A DNA stretch of 64,000 nt from Leucaena leucocephala (taxonomy: Eukaryota; Streptophyta; Magnoliopsida; Fabales; Fabaceae). The stretch is taken from assembly GCA_037074615.1 (NCBI GenBank), contig CM073547.1:15778501-15842500 (forward strand), given 5' to 3'. Both the position numbers and the translations under genes were made by a program. How positions within the stretch are numbered: the first letter of the stretch is position 1; each line of letters starts with the position of its first letter. The notes under the pieces were generated by a model. The model was given only the letters and a program-made list of their open reading frames with translations. It was not told the DNA's origin and did not search any database. Positions 12,901 to 25,432 of the stretch are shown one piece after another.

Positions 12901-13739
12901 TATAGGTTCACCATAATATTCGTCTTAAAACTCATTCTCTGTCTAAATGACTATCATTGTTTATCCTAGATTCCTATTTTAAACTTTAGGGATTAATTGG
13001 TTAACTATCTCATTTATCACTTTTCTATTGTTTTATCATTACCAAGTTAAATTATCTAATTGCATATCATATGGTATGGGAGAAACATAACTTTCTCATC
13101 ATATATACTCTTACATGTAATGTGAAAGGAGAGTAGTCATTCATCATAGCATACTCTAACATGAATAATATGCAAGGAGATGCAATCATTTAAGCATACT
13201 CTAACATGCGTGTCAACATATGACAATTGCAAGGAGATGTAACTGTTCATCATAACCTATGGCAACATAAGTCATATCATCATCACATAATTTGCGCAAC
13301 CATCAATTACACGCACACTGCAATTAAACAATTAACTGGGTAAACTTTAAAGCATTCTTTCCCTTTATCACCTTAACTGCTAGATCCTGATCATTTATTA
13401 GGAACCTAAGATAACTAGCCATTTAACTTAGGCTGCCACGTTACCCTCCTACCAGGGTATAAACTCAACCTTTCACTTCTTTATCTGACTCTTGATCATT
13501 AGTTTTTCTTAAATTGGGGAGTCTCTTTATCTTTTAAGCTGTGGCTACCTTTCTCTCTCTATACATCATAAACTTTTTTTATCTACCACTCTATTGTACT
13601 TTTGTAATTCTTTGTAACATGGAATTCAACTTGTGAATTAAATCTCAGTCATTTAACTTTCACTATTCATGTGGATGAACCCAGCTAAGTATTCATTAAA
13701 GGGTTTCTCTTTCTATGCTTTGAGAAATTTTAAAACAAA

Positions 13740-14165
13740 CAGCTATATTTGTTCAAATAGGCTTTTGGACTAAACCATGGTTTAAAACTAAGGTTTCAGA
13801 TAAGCTGGTCAAAATAGCTTATGGAACAGTAAAAGAGCTTATGAACTAACCAATTGCTATATTACCCCTACTTTTTCTTACACCTTCTCTCCTCTCTCCT
13901 ACTTTTTCTTACACCCTCTCTCCTTTCTTTTCTTACACCATCTCTCCTCTCTCCTCTCATATCTTATCTCTCCTCATTTAATACTCATACCCTTTTTTAT
14001 AATTTACCAATAATAAAAGTACTTCTGGAAATAACTATCCAAACACTCATTTATTCGAAACCATTTTTTTTCATAAGCTCTTCTCCAAAAGCCCTTTTCT
14101 AAAAGCTGCCCAAAAACCCTTTTTTTCATAAGCCTATTTCCAAAATCTTATCTAAATGGGCCCTA
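13740..14165. mobile_element. Probable MITE (hAT-like), AAGCTTAT-rich
   Basis: The left part carries TTCAAATAGGCTTTTGG, AAAATAGCTTATGGAAC and GAGCTTATGAACTAACCAATTG. The right part carries the complementary themes CATAAGCTCTTCTCC, AAAAGCTGCCCAAAA, CATAAGCCTATTTCC and AAATGGGCCCTAA. The middle is a pyrimidine-rich direct repeat (CTTACACC-TCTCTCC, three copies at 13874-13965). This arrangement is typical of short non-autonomous plant DNA transposons. Exact ends and target duplication were not resolved. Confidence 0.4.
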
Positions 14166-15772
14166 ACTCTTAGCCTCATGCTTATCTCTATCTAACTAAG
14201 AGGTATGCTTCTCATAAACTATTTGAGAAAAACTTCTCAAGTGAGCGGATCAATCTCTATCTCTATGGAGTAACCTATACATCTCTACACTATTTCTTAA
14301 CTCTTTTTGTCTATATATCAGTTACATTCTATTCTTGACTAAACTCTGGTTCCTTTCTAGTATGTCTCTTGATCCTGGCAAACTTGAGTCACATGAATCT
14401 CATTCATCATCTACTACTATTACTTTTGCTTCCTATAGTCCTCTACCCTAGGTTTGATAGTTAATGTTTCTTCATGATAGAGTTCCTCTAATTCATAAAT
14501 ATTAGCTCTCTATCTATTAGTCATCACATATCTAACCTTAAGCCATGTGCTAGGCTCATTCTAACTTATGATTCTTTTGCTCAGGAAAGACTAGCTGAAC
14601 AAAGTCTTTCATAACGTAAATCAACTCCTGGTGATCATACGGAGGATCTTCTTCTAAACATCTTAAATTAATCTACTGTATCTCATACTGTTTGGCTTGC
14701 ATGTACTCTATGCTAAACCTCTAACTGATAAATTTTAGCGAGGTTGACATCTTCATTCTCATCATTGCCATAACACCAGGTCTGTGTGTATCCTAGTTGT
14801 GACCTGAGTATTAGCTAGTCATAACTCACATTCTCTGTGAACTTTAGTCACGACCATCTTAATTACTCGTCACGGCTTAACAGCTCTGTGTCCTTCAGTT
14901 ATGGCAAAAGGTCTTCTCTCATCTCAACCTGAACTGCTTTGTGCACATTAGTCGTGTCTTATGACTTGACTTATCATAACTTCACTTCTCTATGACCACT
15001 AGTCGTGACCTTCACACTTTTACATCGTGACTTGGACATGGCTTTCTCTAAACATTCTCTTCTAATGTTCTTTGTGTTCTTGACTTTGATGAACTTAAGT
15101 CATTTAAAACTCATTCATATCTATCTACCATATTTAATTTAAATAGGGAACATACTCACATAGATGTTCAACCATCATTTCATTATGTCACATCAAAACT
15201 CATATTTCATCTCATCACAGTATTTGTATATACATTACAACATGTCAACTCATATTCAGGGTACATTTTACTTTACACTCTTTACATATTTATATTACCC
15301 CTTATCTCTTTTTACATTCTTTTCTAGGGGATAGTAAACTGCAAATACTTCTACATACAGAAATTGTCACCCCTGTATATCAGTTGGCGGATCATTCGCC
15401 AAAAAATCACTTAGTTATACTTGCCATATAAAAGTATATGGCAGTATCTGACTTACTACCATCTCATGCCAATCCTCCAGCATGTAAATTTGATTCAGGT
15501 CAATGACCTCTATTGTATATTTGTTTATCATCTCTACTACAAAATTAAGGAAATACAAATAGATTGACTACTCTTGACATAGACTGAGTAATTCACTCTC
15601 CACACATTCTTGAGACTAATAAAGTCAACATTATCTTCCTTTAACAAAGAGTGTTGGGGTTGACTTGGGCTAGGAACATCCCACTGATATTTATGTATAG
15701 GTCATATATTCCTAGACTATGAGAATAGGAAAGGATTATCATAGACTCTGACTAGATCTCTAGATTAAGGGA

Positions 15773-16024
15773 CTATTGTAGGTTACTCATATTAAAAATA
15801 TCTTCAAACTCTGGTGGAGGAGGAATAATATCTGGTCTACTTGTTTTCCAGTACCAGTACTTATCTTCCTCAGCCGTAATATGTCCTCTCATCAGAGGAA
15901 TATGGCTTATATTAAGGTTAGAGGGAACTCCCATAAACTCATACTGTATAGAGTTACTAGAATCAACATCATCTAGTATACGCACAACTTTAGACTGAAT
16001 CTCTACATAATCTCCAGACTGCAT
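15773..16024 (-). CDS. Unassigned small ORF (83 codons) near a primer binding site
   Basis: The ORF begins MQSGDYVEIQ and ends before a TAG, about 280 bp downstream (on the minus strand) of the PBS-like site at ~16300. The product would be acidic and soluble, with a Pro/Glu-rich end (IIPPPPEFED). It has no zinc knuckle or protease motif. Its position is where a Gypsy leader or gag start would sit. I do not recognise it; it may be a chance or relic frame. Confidence 0.25.
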   Translation of the reverse strand: MQSGDYVEIQSKVVRILDDVDSSNSIQYEFMGVPSNLNISHIPLMRGHITAEEDKYWYWKTSRPDIIPPPPEFEDIFNMSNLQ

Positions 16025-16310
16025 GTTTGAGTCTAAAGAAACATCTATAGGATATTCTATTATAGTCCTCCCTGACTAATTCTCTATACTATCATATTCA
16101 TAAATCATAACTAGCCAGGGATCTCCCTTATTAACTGAAGACTCTGGCTTAACTTTATGAAATCTTATATCTATTCCTGCAAAATTTGCTTGAATAAGCA
16201 AGGCTAACTATCCCAACAATTACCCTAACTTAATAAAGTACTTACTACTTAGAGTTAGGGTTTGGGGACTATTTGATTTAATGCCTGACACTTCTGCTCT
16301 AATACCAAAA

Positions 16311-18726
16311 TATAACATCTTTACTTTGGTATATCTTTAGGACTATTTAATAGCATTCAAAACCACTTACAATACCTTGAAAGTCCATTAGCTAAATCTA
16401 GAATTTTTACTCTTCTCAAGTTACTGTTCATTTGGTATTCCACATTCGGCGACCAATTCAAAAATTCATAATTAATTCTGAAAATATTAAAATGATTTGG
16501 TTCAAAAAGATACGTGAAGATAATATCTTTGAATTTAAGGGAAAAATAATTTTCTGACTAAATGCTTAGTCAATTAATACAGTTTAATCGTAAAAAATTA
16601 CTATTCATTTTATCAAAAATTTTGAAAACAGATTTTGGTCCTCGACTTTGGAAAATTTGCTCTCTTTTCACAGATATCGAAATAAGGTATTCTTACTGTT
16701 AAAATGAACCTTGACATGTTAACTAAATTTTGCAAAAATTTCATACATTTATTCCATCATTTACTATTTTTCATTATATCATGAACATCACTATTTAGAT
16801 TGGTCATATAACATCACTACATATAACAATTCTGCAAATAACATTTATACTAGCTAGTCCCTAACTTCTGTTCATGCTTCTTCCTCTTCTTTTATCATTC
16901 ATAAACCTTTTAGGATTGGGATTACATGGATGGGGTGAGATTTCTGATGAAATCTTAGTAGCAAACGGTACTAAATAATGCATGTATTAATGTAAGTACT
17001 TGTGCTTCCTTGTGAAAGTGTTAACATTATGTAATGTGCATGCTTCCATGTAACATATGAAATAAAATTGGCCAAAGTAATCATAGAAATAGAGATTCAA
17101 TCATAAACACATATGCAACACAATTCAACATAGCCATACCACAACCAAGCATAACATTCAATACATACAAGTTTAGGATAAGTTTACTACCTCATATGCT
17201 TGATTTTTCTTTACTTTATCTTTGTTTCTTTCTTCTTACTTCTCCTTGATGTGTTGATGCCCTCTTTTGAGCACACCAATCAATTCCTAACATATCATTA
17301 CCACCCATTCATTACAATCCAACTCTCTTGAACATTGCACTCACCTTAGCTAACATAACTTTCTCTAATATTTACTAATTAACTTGGCCTTTGAGTCAAT
17401 TGGTGTCTTGACTTTACCCCAAACAATTTCATCTTTTGAATCCATTTATGAGTTTAGAATCATGAAATTCCAACCACCATACACTGTTCTCGACAAACTT
17501 GCAAAACATACATAATTCTTCCAGAAATTCTCATTTTGATCCCAATGCTTCCAATACTTGTTTCTCCACTTTATCCCACATAAATTTTCATTTTAAAATC
17601 ATTGGAAGTATCAAAATCATGAAATTCTAATCACTGTTCATACAAGTGAACAGTAACAGAGAAACATTTCAAGAATTACAACTTTCAATTTTAATGCTTC
17701 CGAAGTTCAAAACCTATTCAATCCTACACAAAATCATCATATAAATTTAATGGAAGCATTATATCATTGAAATTCCATCTCCTTATTTTATGAACAGTTC
17801 ATTCTAAAAGGTTTCAACTATGGTAAAGTTAAGAATATCAACTTGATTCAATAACCAATCATCTAACTAGCTTGTTTAAGCATAAATCACATAGCTTTAA
17901 ATTTAATTTTTTTCTTTCTCCTTTCATCTAGGGTTTTTGGATAGAACATATACCCTAGGTAAAGCTTAACTTTCTTTGACAAAAACCTAAGTTCAAGCCC
18001 CCAAATTAAAGGACAATAAGCTAGGATAGATTGCTTATATTAATTCCTAGCTAGCTTGAACTTTGGTCCTTAAATTCTTCTTTATCTTAGCTTGTGTTTA
18101 CATTTAGGTAGAACCTCCCCAAGGGTTCCAAGGCCACAGTTTTGGGTAGAAAATATGGGGGTATTTATAGAAAAAATCTATTGAAAATGAATGGTCAAGA
18201 TCACTTTGTGCACTATTTGATCTAATGGCTCATAATTGCTCTTACGTCAAACTTGCCCATCAAGCCAATTTGAGATAAAACCACATGACCAAAATATTCT
18301 CTTCCCCTTGCCTTGAATGCCATGTGTAAAGTTTTATGGGTGCCACCGTGTGCAAACCCTAATTCTTACTTTATTCCTTTTTCTTTTATCAAAAATTCAT
18401 AAATTATTCATTATTAGACTTGGGCTTCAATACAACTTTTGGGACTTATTGGGCTACCCTATGATGAAATATGGGTCCTTTCTTAGGTCCAATTGCTAAT
18501 TGGAATAAATCCCAAGGCATTTTCCTTATATCGATCTCCTTAAATTACCTGATATATAAATAAATGCTAGACACCTCTTTTAATGGTTATAACATTTTTA
18601 TAAATTTGTTATAATATAAGATGAATTCCCTACAAAGTCTCATAATTTTTTGAGACCCAAAAGTCCTGATAAAAATTCCCTACGTTTACTCAAAACCCTT
18701 TATTGGTGTCCGATTTCACCTTAACA
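16311..18726 (-). repeat. Gypsy-type LTR, copy C (about 2.4 kb)
   Basis: It runs from TATAACATCTTTACTTTGG to CACCTTAACA, so on the minus strand it starts TGTTAAGGTGAAATC. It is collinear with copy A over the whole length, at clearly less than full identity. A PBS-like sequence immediately left identifies it as the 5' LTR of a minus-oriented element. Confidence 0.65.
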
Positions 18727-18779
18727 TGTCAAGGGCATTATAGTCTTTTCACACATCATCAGAGTATTCCCTGACCTTG

Positions 18780-18955
18780 GTCAACTATTATGGGAACTTT
18801 TCTCAATTGTCACCGCTAACATTTATAGGTGACAGTTTCATAGGCGGCGTCTTGGCAGTGACAAAAAGTCGTTGGTAAAAATTTTCAGCAGCGACTTTTG
18901 TACTTTCAGCTTGACTTTTGTCACTGTTAAAAGTCAATTTTTTGAAGTGTAGATC
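18780..18955 (-). mobile_element. Possible CACTA-type transposon terminus
   Basis: Read on the minus strand from 18951, the sequence starts CACTTCAAAAAATTGACTTT. It continues with repeated GACAAAAGTC, AAAGTCGCTGCTG, CGACTTTTTGTCACTGCC and GTCACC subterminal motifs. This resembles plant CACTA ends (CACTACAAGAAAA followed by repeated GTCG-type motifs). A partner terminus was not found nearby, so this is probably a fragment. Confidence 0.35.
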
Positions 18956-19855
18956 ATTAATATGTGTTAACTTCCATTACAAATATCATGGGACATTTGT
19001 AATTTTTTTAGTACAGTTAACTCGTCCATTTGTTTTTAGCTTCATGCTAATCATCATCTACCTTGCATATTCCAATCCTTACCTATTAGTTATGTTGATC
19101 CTATTTTGGTTTCTCCATTTTACAAAAAATCTCTAGCCTAGTATTTCTAATATTCATTATTACGTAGTTAATAAATCAATAAATATCATATTCAATAATT
19201 GAATATCTCTATAGCTCAGATACTCAATAGCAAGATTTTTCAATTCCTTATTGCATGAGGCTGAATAATATTTATTAAGTTCTCTCAGACTTTGCATGAA
19301 TTAAAATAATTACTTTGACCCCAAACTAATTTATTATGGGCACTATAATATTCCAACAATCAAAATATGGCTATCAACATCATGGAAAATATGGCTTCAA
19401 TGTCTTCAAAAGTTATCTTTAATAGATTTATTTTTTCTTGTCATTGATAAGACTTTTTTTACCTTTAATTTATGCATAGCCCACGTGCGATGCATCATTA
19501 TGATTTCCCACTGCAACCACTCCACAACTACAATTCCTTTTTGACTCTATGATGCCTCTCACCTTCCAAACGGTGCAACATATGAGAGAGATCTATTGAA
19601 GTGTCGTATAGATTCCAAGACTGTAACTGACAGTTCATCAACTTATTTATTTTGCTCATCCGCTTTGAACTATATCTATAGAACTAATTCTAGAGATTGT
19701 AACTTTTCACTGTATATTTATCTAGTTTGCATATCTGCCATTCACATTTCTCTACATCTCCAAAATAATGGAGTCTAATGATCACTTTCACATTTTGCAA
19801 ATTTCAGAGGGATTTTTCAATGGTGATATTTGGGTATAGGTAGACCGTATAGTAA
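18956..19855. other. Intergenic stretch, nothing recognised
   Basis: AT-rich sequence with only short open frames (72 and 60 codons on the plus strand) that show no motif. I see no gene or clear repeat here. Confidence 0.5.
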
Positions 19856-19860
19856 CCAAC

Positions 19861-20241
19861 TGAAGGTTTTGGGACGTACCTGAGATGGTTTCTTTTCTAC
19901 TAAGATACCCATACATAACCGGAGCACCTTGTATGGACTCTAGTATGTTTCACAGTAAATTCACCAAAGGAAGAGTTTCTATGAATAGAGGAGAAGCAAA
20001 GCGAAGAGTACACTTTTATAGAGCAAAAAACCACACACCCAAGCTGACTGAACACACTCTGGCTTCTTCTGTGCGTGTGTATATGTGGTAGGGGTGGGAT
20101 ACTTGTAACTTCCTACTCCCACATTTTTCTCCTTTTGAAAACTAAGAAGACAAACTGTTCCCTCCATTCCTTTTGTTATCCCAATACCTATTGGGTTTGG
20201 GTCTAATTCACCAAAGATAGATCAGCCCAAATTTTCTAACA
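19861..20241 (-). mobile_element. Solo LTR with perfect 5-bp target duplication (CCAAC)
   Basis: On the minus strand it runs TGTTAGAAAATTTGGGC to AAAACCTTCA, that is TG...CA over 381 bp. CCAAC lies on both sides (19856-19860 and 20242-20246). A TATAAAAG box at 20013-20020 (minus) sits about 220 bp from the LTR start, as expected for an LTR promoter. No internal region or second LTR is present, so it is a solo LTR from unequal recombination. Family not determined. Confidence 0.75.
20013..20020 (-). promoter_or_regulatory. TATA box of the solo LTR
   Basis: The minus strand reads CTCTATAAAAGTG. The position within the LTR fits the U3/R junction, with transcription expected to start about 30 bp further on, near 19985. 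Confidence 0.5.
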
Positions 20242-20246
20242 CCAAC

Positions 20247-22590
20247 AAAAAACCCAACAAGTCTCTATTGCATAAGAACCCCCAAAAGAAAATTGAATCC
20301 ATTAATGTTATATTCGATGAACCCATTAGAACTTCTCTCTTTCATCCACCTCTTATAAATTTAGTACTTCATCATTTTACATGATTTTTACTGATGTCTC
20401 CTTCTTTGTTAGGGTATTCATACATTGGCCATATGTATGACTGAAGAGATAATTGTCATTATTAGAAATTTTTAGGGCGTTCCTGTTACTTGATGTCTAA
20501 TTTCAATGTTTGCACTGGTGGGAAAGGAATACACCCATGCTACCATCTTAATATCAAGCATAGTACTAAGGTATACCTAACATAGGACCTTTTCCATAGC
20601 ATTGCTTCAACTTGAGCCCAATTGAGGATGTGAACTGGTGGACCCTCACAAATAAGAGTAACATATAGGTGAGCATGTTATTAAATTTATGGGCTTGGTC
20701 AACCTATTTAATGGGTTCAGATTGTTGACCCATGACTATGTATACGTATGTTATTAAATCCATTGTGTGTGAATCTTTTTTTTAGATGTGTGTGGAATCT
20801 TCAAGCATCATGTTGTTTCTAGGATGGAGTGATCGAAGGGGACTTACTCCAAGTGTTTGAATTTATTTCTCTAAGATCAGTAGTTATGTGTAAGTAATGA
20901 TCTATATTCCAATGCATATTTTAATTGTATATCATTTCATGTGTTAAAATGTAGTTTATTCTTATGTGTCAGTAAGAAGTTTGAGATCTCATGTCTTCTG
21001 TATGGTTCTACCATCGACGACGCAACTCTTTAAAATCTGAACCAAATACGAGCAATAGAGAACATTTTGTCATTATTTAGTATGTTGTTATAGCCAGTAT
21101 TGGACCTCGAGGTATGTCATTTTAGAGTATGATGTGTCAATTACATTTTCCTTCATTGTTGATAGACTCATTTTTAGTGCATACTCTATAATCTTACTAA
21201 TTTGTTTTTCATTTCTAGAAACTATCATTTCATCTTACATAGATACTATATGTGTTTTTCCCAATCCAATCATGATTGATATGAAGTATTCCAACTGTCT
21301 TATACTGGGGTCTTCTGCACCTATTTAGTGTTCAGATGACGTCAAGTTTGTACAGCCTTTTGACCACCAAGTTGTAACAACGTATGTATATTGTGAACCA
21401 AACGTTGTAGGTCACTGCACCCAGACTTGGAATTTATTTGGCTATGCGTGTTTTGTTGGTAGAGTAAGCAGTCCTTTTTGCTTGTTTTTGTATTGTTCAC
21501 TTTTGGGTTTCTTACTTTTTGATTGACGAGTTTTGTAGAGGCATGTTTTTTTCCTACAATGTGTAGTCTATTTGCGATGGTGCAAATTAGGCGACAGTGT
21601 GATAAATGTATATTTTATTATGATTTTAGTGACTAGTTTAGAAAAGTTTCACTATTTATTTGAGAACAAAATCAGTATTTTGGATGAATAAATGGAGGAA
21701 ATAATTTATAATGAATAATTAGCATTTTATAATAATTCTTGGATATTATTGGTGGGGATAAGTAATATGTTTCTTTGAATTCCATTTCAGGACAATGCTT
21801 GTAACCATCAGTAACTGTTATAACAGAATGGGGAAGGAATTAGTTGGAAATTAATGATAGAAAGTGCCAGCTCATGAGGAAAAGAGGAGAGTTATAGTTT
21901 GGTGGTGAAATGATATGGGACCCATAGATTTTAGAGCAGCAAATACCACATTCATAGAAAGACACACTCAAGACTTCACAGAGGCAAGTGCTTGATAGCT
22001 CAGGCAGAGTGCATGTCACTCACAGAATGGACCAATAGATTGACAAGCTCAGGGGATTCATAGACAGAGCAACATACCTCATTCTCTTCCCTTCCATATC
22101 TAAACTTCCTAGGTGACCACACAAAAATTCTTCTCTCATTTTTACTCTACAACTTCCTCAGTCCTTTGATAGATTTATTCCCATCTCCATAAATTCAAAA
22201 ATTCCTTCGTCTCTACTTTCTCATTTAGTCACTGTAACTTCTACTTATCACTATGACATCTTTCATCTCAGACATAATTCTTACCTCTCCATTTTATGCA
22301 TAAATTTTTCATCTCTACTCTCTCATCTTACCACTTTGACCTGCTTCGTACCATTTAGACCTTCCTTTGCTTAACTTCCTTTGTCTAGCTCAGGTCTTCA
22401 ATCATATATCTTAACATTTGATTCATTATGACTGCTACACTCCTCCAATTGATTACAGCATTGATCGAAGGCATGGAAGGCTAAGTTGTTCGTGGTCTCT
22501 TATAGATGAAATTGAACCAAAGTCTTTGTTCTATAAGCAGGGAGTTCAATTTGTGTCATTAATTCTAGATCTGAATTGTATCTTTTGGAC
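20247..22590. other. Intergenic stretch, nothing recognised
   Basis: Mixed AT-rich DNA. Short open frames occur at 21134-21328 and 22418-22606 (plus), with no domain motif. 22100-22400 is pyrimidine-rich (CTC/TTC runs). No gene or repeat boundary could be supported. Confidence 0.45.
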
Positions 22591-25330
22591 GAGTTATGCT
22601 GATTAGATACATGTATAGGAATTGAATTGCTTGATTTCAAATTGGTATTATTGATTAAATTAGAAGTAGTTAGATGATGAATGCTTGTGAACCTAAGTTG
22701 GATTTCTAATGTCTATTTTTGAACTTTAATTGATCTATTGCCCTAAACGAGTTGGACATGGTTGTAGTTGATTAAAGCAATATTATAAAAGATTATAGTC
22801 ATACTTGTTTAGGAAGGATTGATTCATCTTCTTACTCTTCTTTTGTTTAATGATTCAGTGATATCTATTAAATTCATGCGAGTTGTAGTTTTGATATAGA
22901 TTAAACTAGCGGGTTGTTAGTTAATTCACTTTAATTCAGCTAATCAACTCCTTATATTTTATGGACGATGAAGGTAAGTTAGTCTCCAAGGGAACACACT
23001 TATCATAAATTCATATCGTTATCACTAATATAAAATCATTAACAGTAGCATTTAGGATTTAAAATCAAGTAGTTTATCAACATTTCTTCTTTGCAATTCA
23101 CTGAGTTAAATTGTTAACTTGTAACTTAAAAGAATTGTTAGGAACTGAATGCATTTGGCTTCTTGTGAATTGACCTAGGCTAGCTCCAATTTACTAAAAA
23201 TTAGCTTAGTTTCTTTTGATAAATAAGATGACGTTTATCAAATTGGCATCGTTCTCAAGGAGTTTGACTCAAAGATGCGTGGCTAAGTTGCTGATATTCA
23301 TTTAGAGAGATAGAGCATGGGTTCTTGTGCTACAAAGAGGGAGGCAATTTCTTTACTCATTGCTACTATCTAGAAATTAAATCTAAAATCATACTAGTTG
23401 TATAGTTTTAGACTTATTTCTAGGATCTTTAATTGATTAATTTGAGTCAAGAACATTTATAGTTTATAGAATAATTAGAGATGATTATTATGAGGATTGA
23501 GTTGATTCTTGCTTCTTTTGAATTTAAAGAGAATTGCTTGCAAAGTGTGGACTAGTAGATTTAACTACTATACTTAATTCAATTGATCACATAGTAGTTC
23601 ATAGTGATGACTGCTAATAGAAGAATTAATTTGGTTATGCATATTTTTTGAACTAAATCAAATTTACTTACTGCCAGTCAATCGAGTTGAGAATTGTAGT
23701 GAGTGTAGCTTATGAGTTGTGAGTTAATTATGTTGATATTCGATGATTAAAACTCCTTAAATTCAGTGAACAAGGAAGGTGTCATTTATCTCTAGGGGAA
23801 CATAGTTATCATTTGGTTAAATCACTACTCATTTACACATTCTCTATACTTTTCATTCCTTAGACTCTTACTTATAAACACAAAAATAAAAAATAAATAC
23901 CTAGCAGAATTTAGATACACTAAACATCTCTCATACTTTGGTTAGCTAGCAATCCCGTAGACCACAAAAACATAAAAAGAATATAGAAAAAAATAGGTAA
24001 CAAAAATACAAAATAAAAAGTGGATACATAGATTTTTTGTTTCTTTCTCGTTTATAGTAGTTGAGAAATTATTGCATTTTAGATAGGTACATTGACCTAG
24101 AATTTTATTGAAAAAGCGTGTTTGCTGATTTGCTAAGTGAAATTCTTTTACCAAGCTATTAAGAGCTCAGAGCAATTTGGTATTTTGTGAAATGACTTAA
24201 ATTTACTGTCAAAATTGCTAATAATGAATCTACTGTTAAAATTATTCTAAAAATATAATTCTTGGTTTTGGTTAGTACTTAGTTAGAGGTGAATAATGGT
24301 TGTGGTTCTCATTGTTTCACAATGTGCTAATCATAATGGTTATTCATTTTTGGTCTTGGGGGAAGATTTGTGGGTGGTTGGAGATAAGAGGAGTTGCTGC
24401 TAAGTTTTGACTTGGGCAATTTTGTTTGAATGGATATACAAAGGCATTACATTTGAAGCTTAGTGGAGCTTAAGTTTTGAGGTGTCTCTCTTATTTAATT
24501 TTTCTTAGGATTTAGGTTTTTTTTTTCCTTTGGGATTTAGTTATTTTTCTATTTTTCTACAAACACTACACATGCTTTATGGTAGTGAATGTTGAGCTTT
24601 AAAGGGAACAAGAGCATAAAGTTAGGGTGGCTGAGATAGAGATGTATAGGTATACATGAAAGGATAAGATTTGTCATCTATTGAGGAGAAGGCCATTGTA
24701 TGTGCTAGTGAGGAATGTGGATCAAGCAATATGGATTCTTGTAAAAAGTAGTAGAGAAAGACCAAAGAGTATACTCAATGAGGTTGAATGGGACCTCTTG
24801 GTCAACTATTTATCTAAGGACTTGATTTTTGAAAGAGCACAATTTTGTTATGCAATCTATGTAGTTGACCACACTTAGTGGGATAAGGCTTGTTATTTTT
24901 ATTGTTTTTCTATCTTCTTGTTGTTGTTATTGTTTTTCTATTTTGTTAAGTTAATTAATTTTTCTTTCTAGGATTAGGTGAGTAAGCTCTTGCAGCTTTT
25001 TGAATTTCTTTTTAGGGCTTCATTTGTTTATTTTGCTTTCTGAACTATTATTTTGTGTGTAGATGGCTCCTTTTCTGTGGGTTCAAAATTCAAATGCGTT
25101 ATGCTTTATGATTTCTTGCTATTTCTTTAGACTTAAGATTCTTTTTTATAATGTTCTTTAGATCAGTGGAATATTTGTAGCTGTTTTGGCCTTTGAGTAT
25201 GGCTGTAAATTGTGCATTCCTTTTCTTTTCATCCCCTGTTGTTCTTGTTTAGACGTTGAGGACAATGTCCAATTTAAGTTTAGCGGCGAGGGAGAAATTT
25301 TGATAAATTGATACAGGTTGAGTTTTCATT
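22590..25330 (+). mobile_element. Athila-like Gypsy remnant
   Basis: At 23239-23261 the text TCAAATTGGCATCGTTCTCAAGGAG closely resembles the PBS junction of Athila/Tat Gypsy elements (AATTGGCGCCGTTGCCGGGGA). At 25254-25300 GTTGAGGACAATGTCCAATTTAAGTTTAGCGGCGAGGG resembles the stretch that precedes the 3' LTR in that group, including a purine-rich tract at about 25282-25297. Between them no gag or pol remains. 22915-23020 and 23705-23815 are similar to each other (CAACTCCTTA..AAGG..TCTCCAAGGGAACAC versus AACTCCTTA..AAGG..TCTCTAGGGGAACAT), suggesting an internal duplication. A LINE scrap lies inside at 24590-24910. Confidence 0.5.
24590..24912 (+). pseudogene. RTE-type LINE 3'-end scrap (RT C-terminus)
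   Basis: Plus-strand translation gives the C-terminal signature of plant RTE-like LINE ORFs: RRRPLYVLVRNVDQ, then a Gly/Arg-Pro-Lys segment (RERPKS), then DLLVNYLSKDLIFERAQF, then VVDHT, stop, WDKA. A TTG-rich tail (CTTGTTGTTGTTATTG) follows a little further on. Frameshifts break the upstream part. It sits inside the Athila-like remnant. Confidence 0.6.
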
Positions 25331-25432
25331 TTAATCTCAGAGCTCTTATTTTGGCTTTTGTTGAAATGACATGAAAATTGTGGGTAAAATGTTTTTAATC
25401 TTCAATGCTTGCTTATCCTCTATTTTTGAAAC

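Larger units (their letters stand above)
12901..16310 (-). other. Probable internal/leader region of a minus-oriented Gypsy-type element
   Basis: The right edge carries CTCTAATACCAAAA (about 16297-16310), the reverse complement of a TTGGTATTAGAG primer binding site adjoining LTR copy C. No gag or pol motif was found on either strand over 3.4 kb. If this is an element interior it is non-coding or heavily deleted. It contains a MITE-like segment (13740-14165) and one unassigned minus ORF (15773-16024). Confidence 0.4.

Noticed and set aside
13854..14102. 82-codon Leu/Ser-rich ORF resembling a membrane protein
   Set aside because: Produced by pyrimidine-rich CTCTCC/TTTTCTTACACC repeats within a MITE-like segment.
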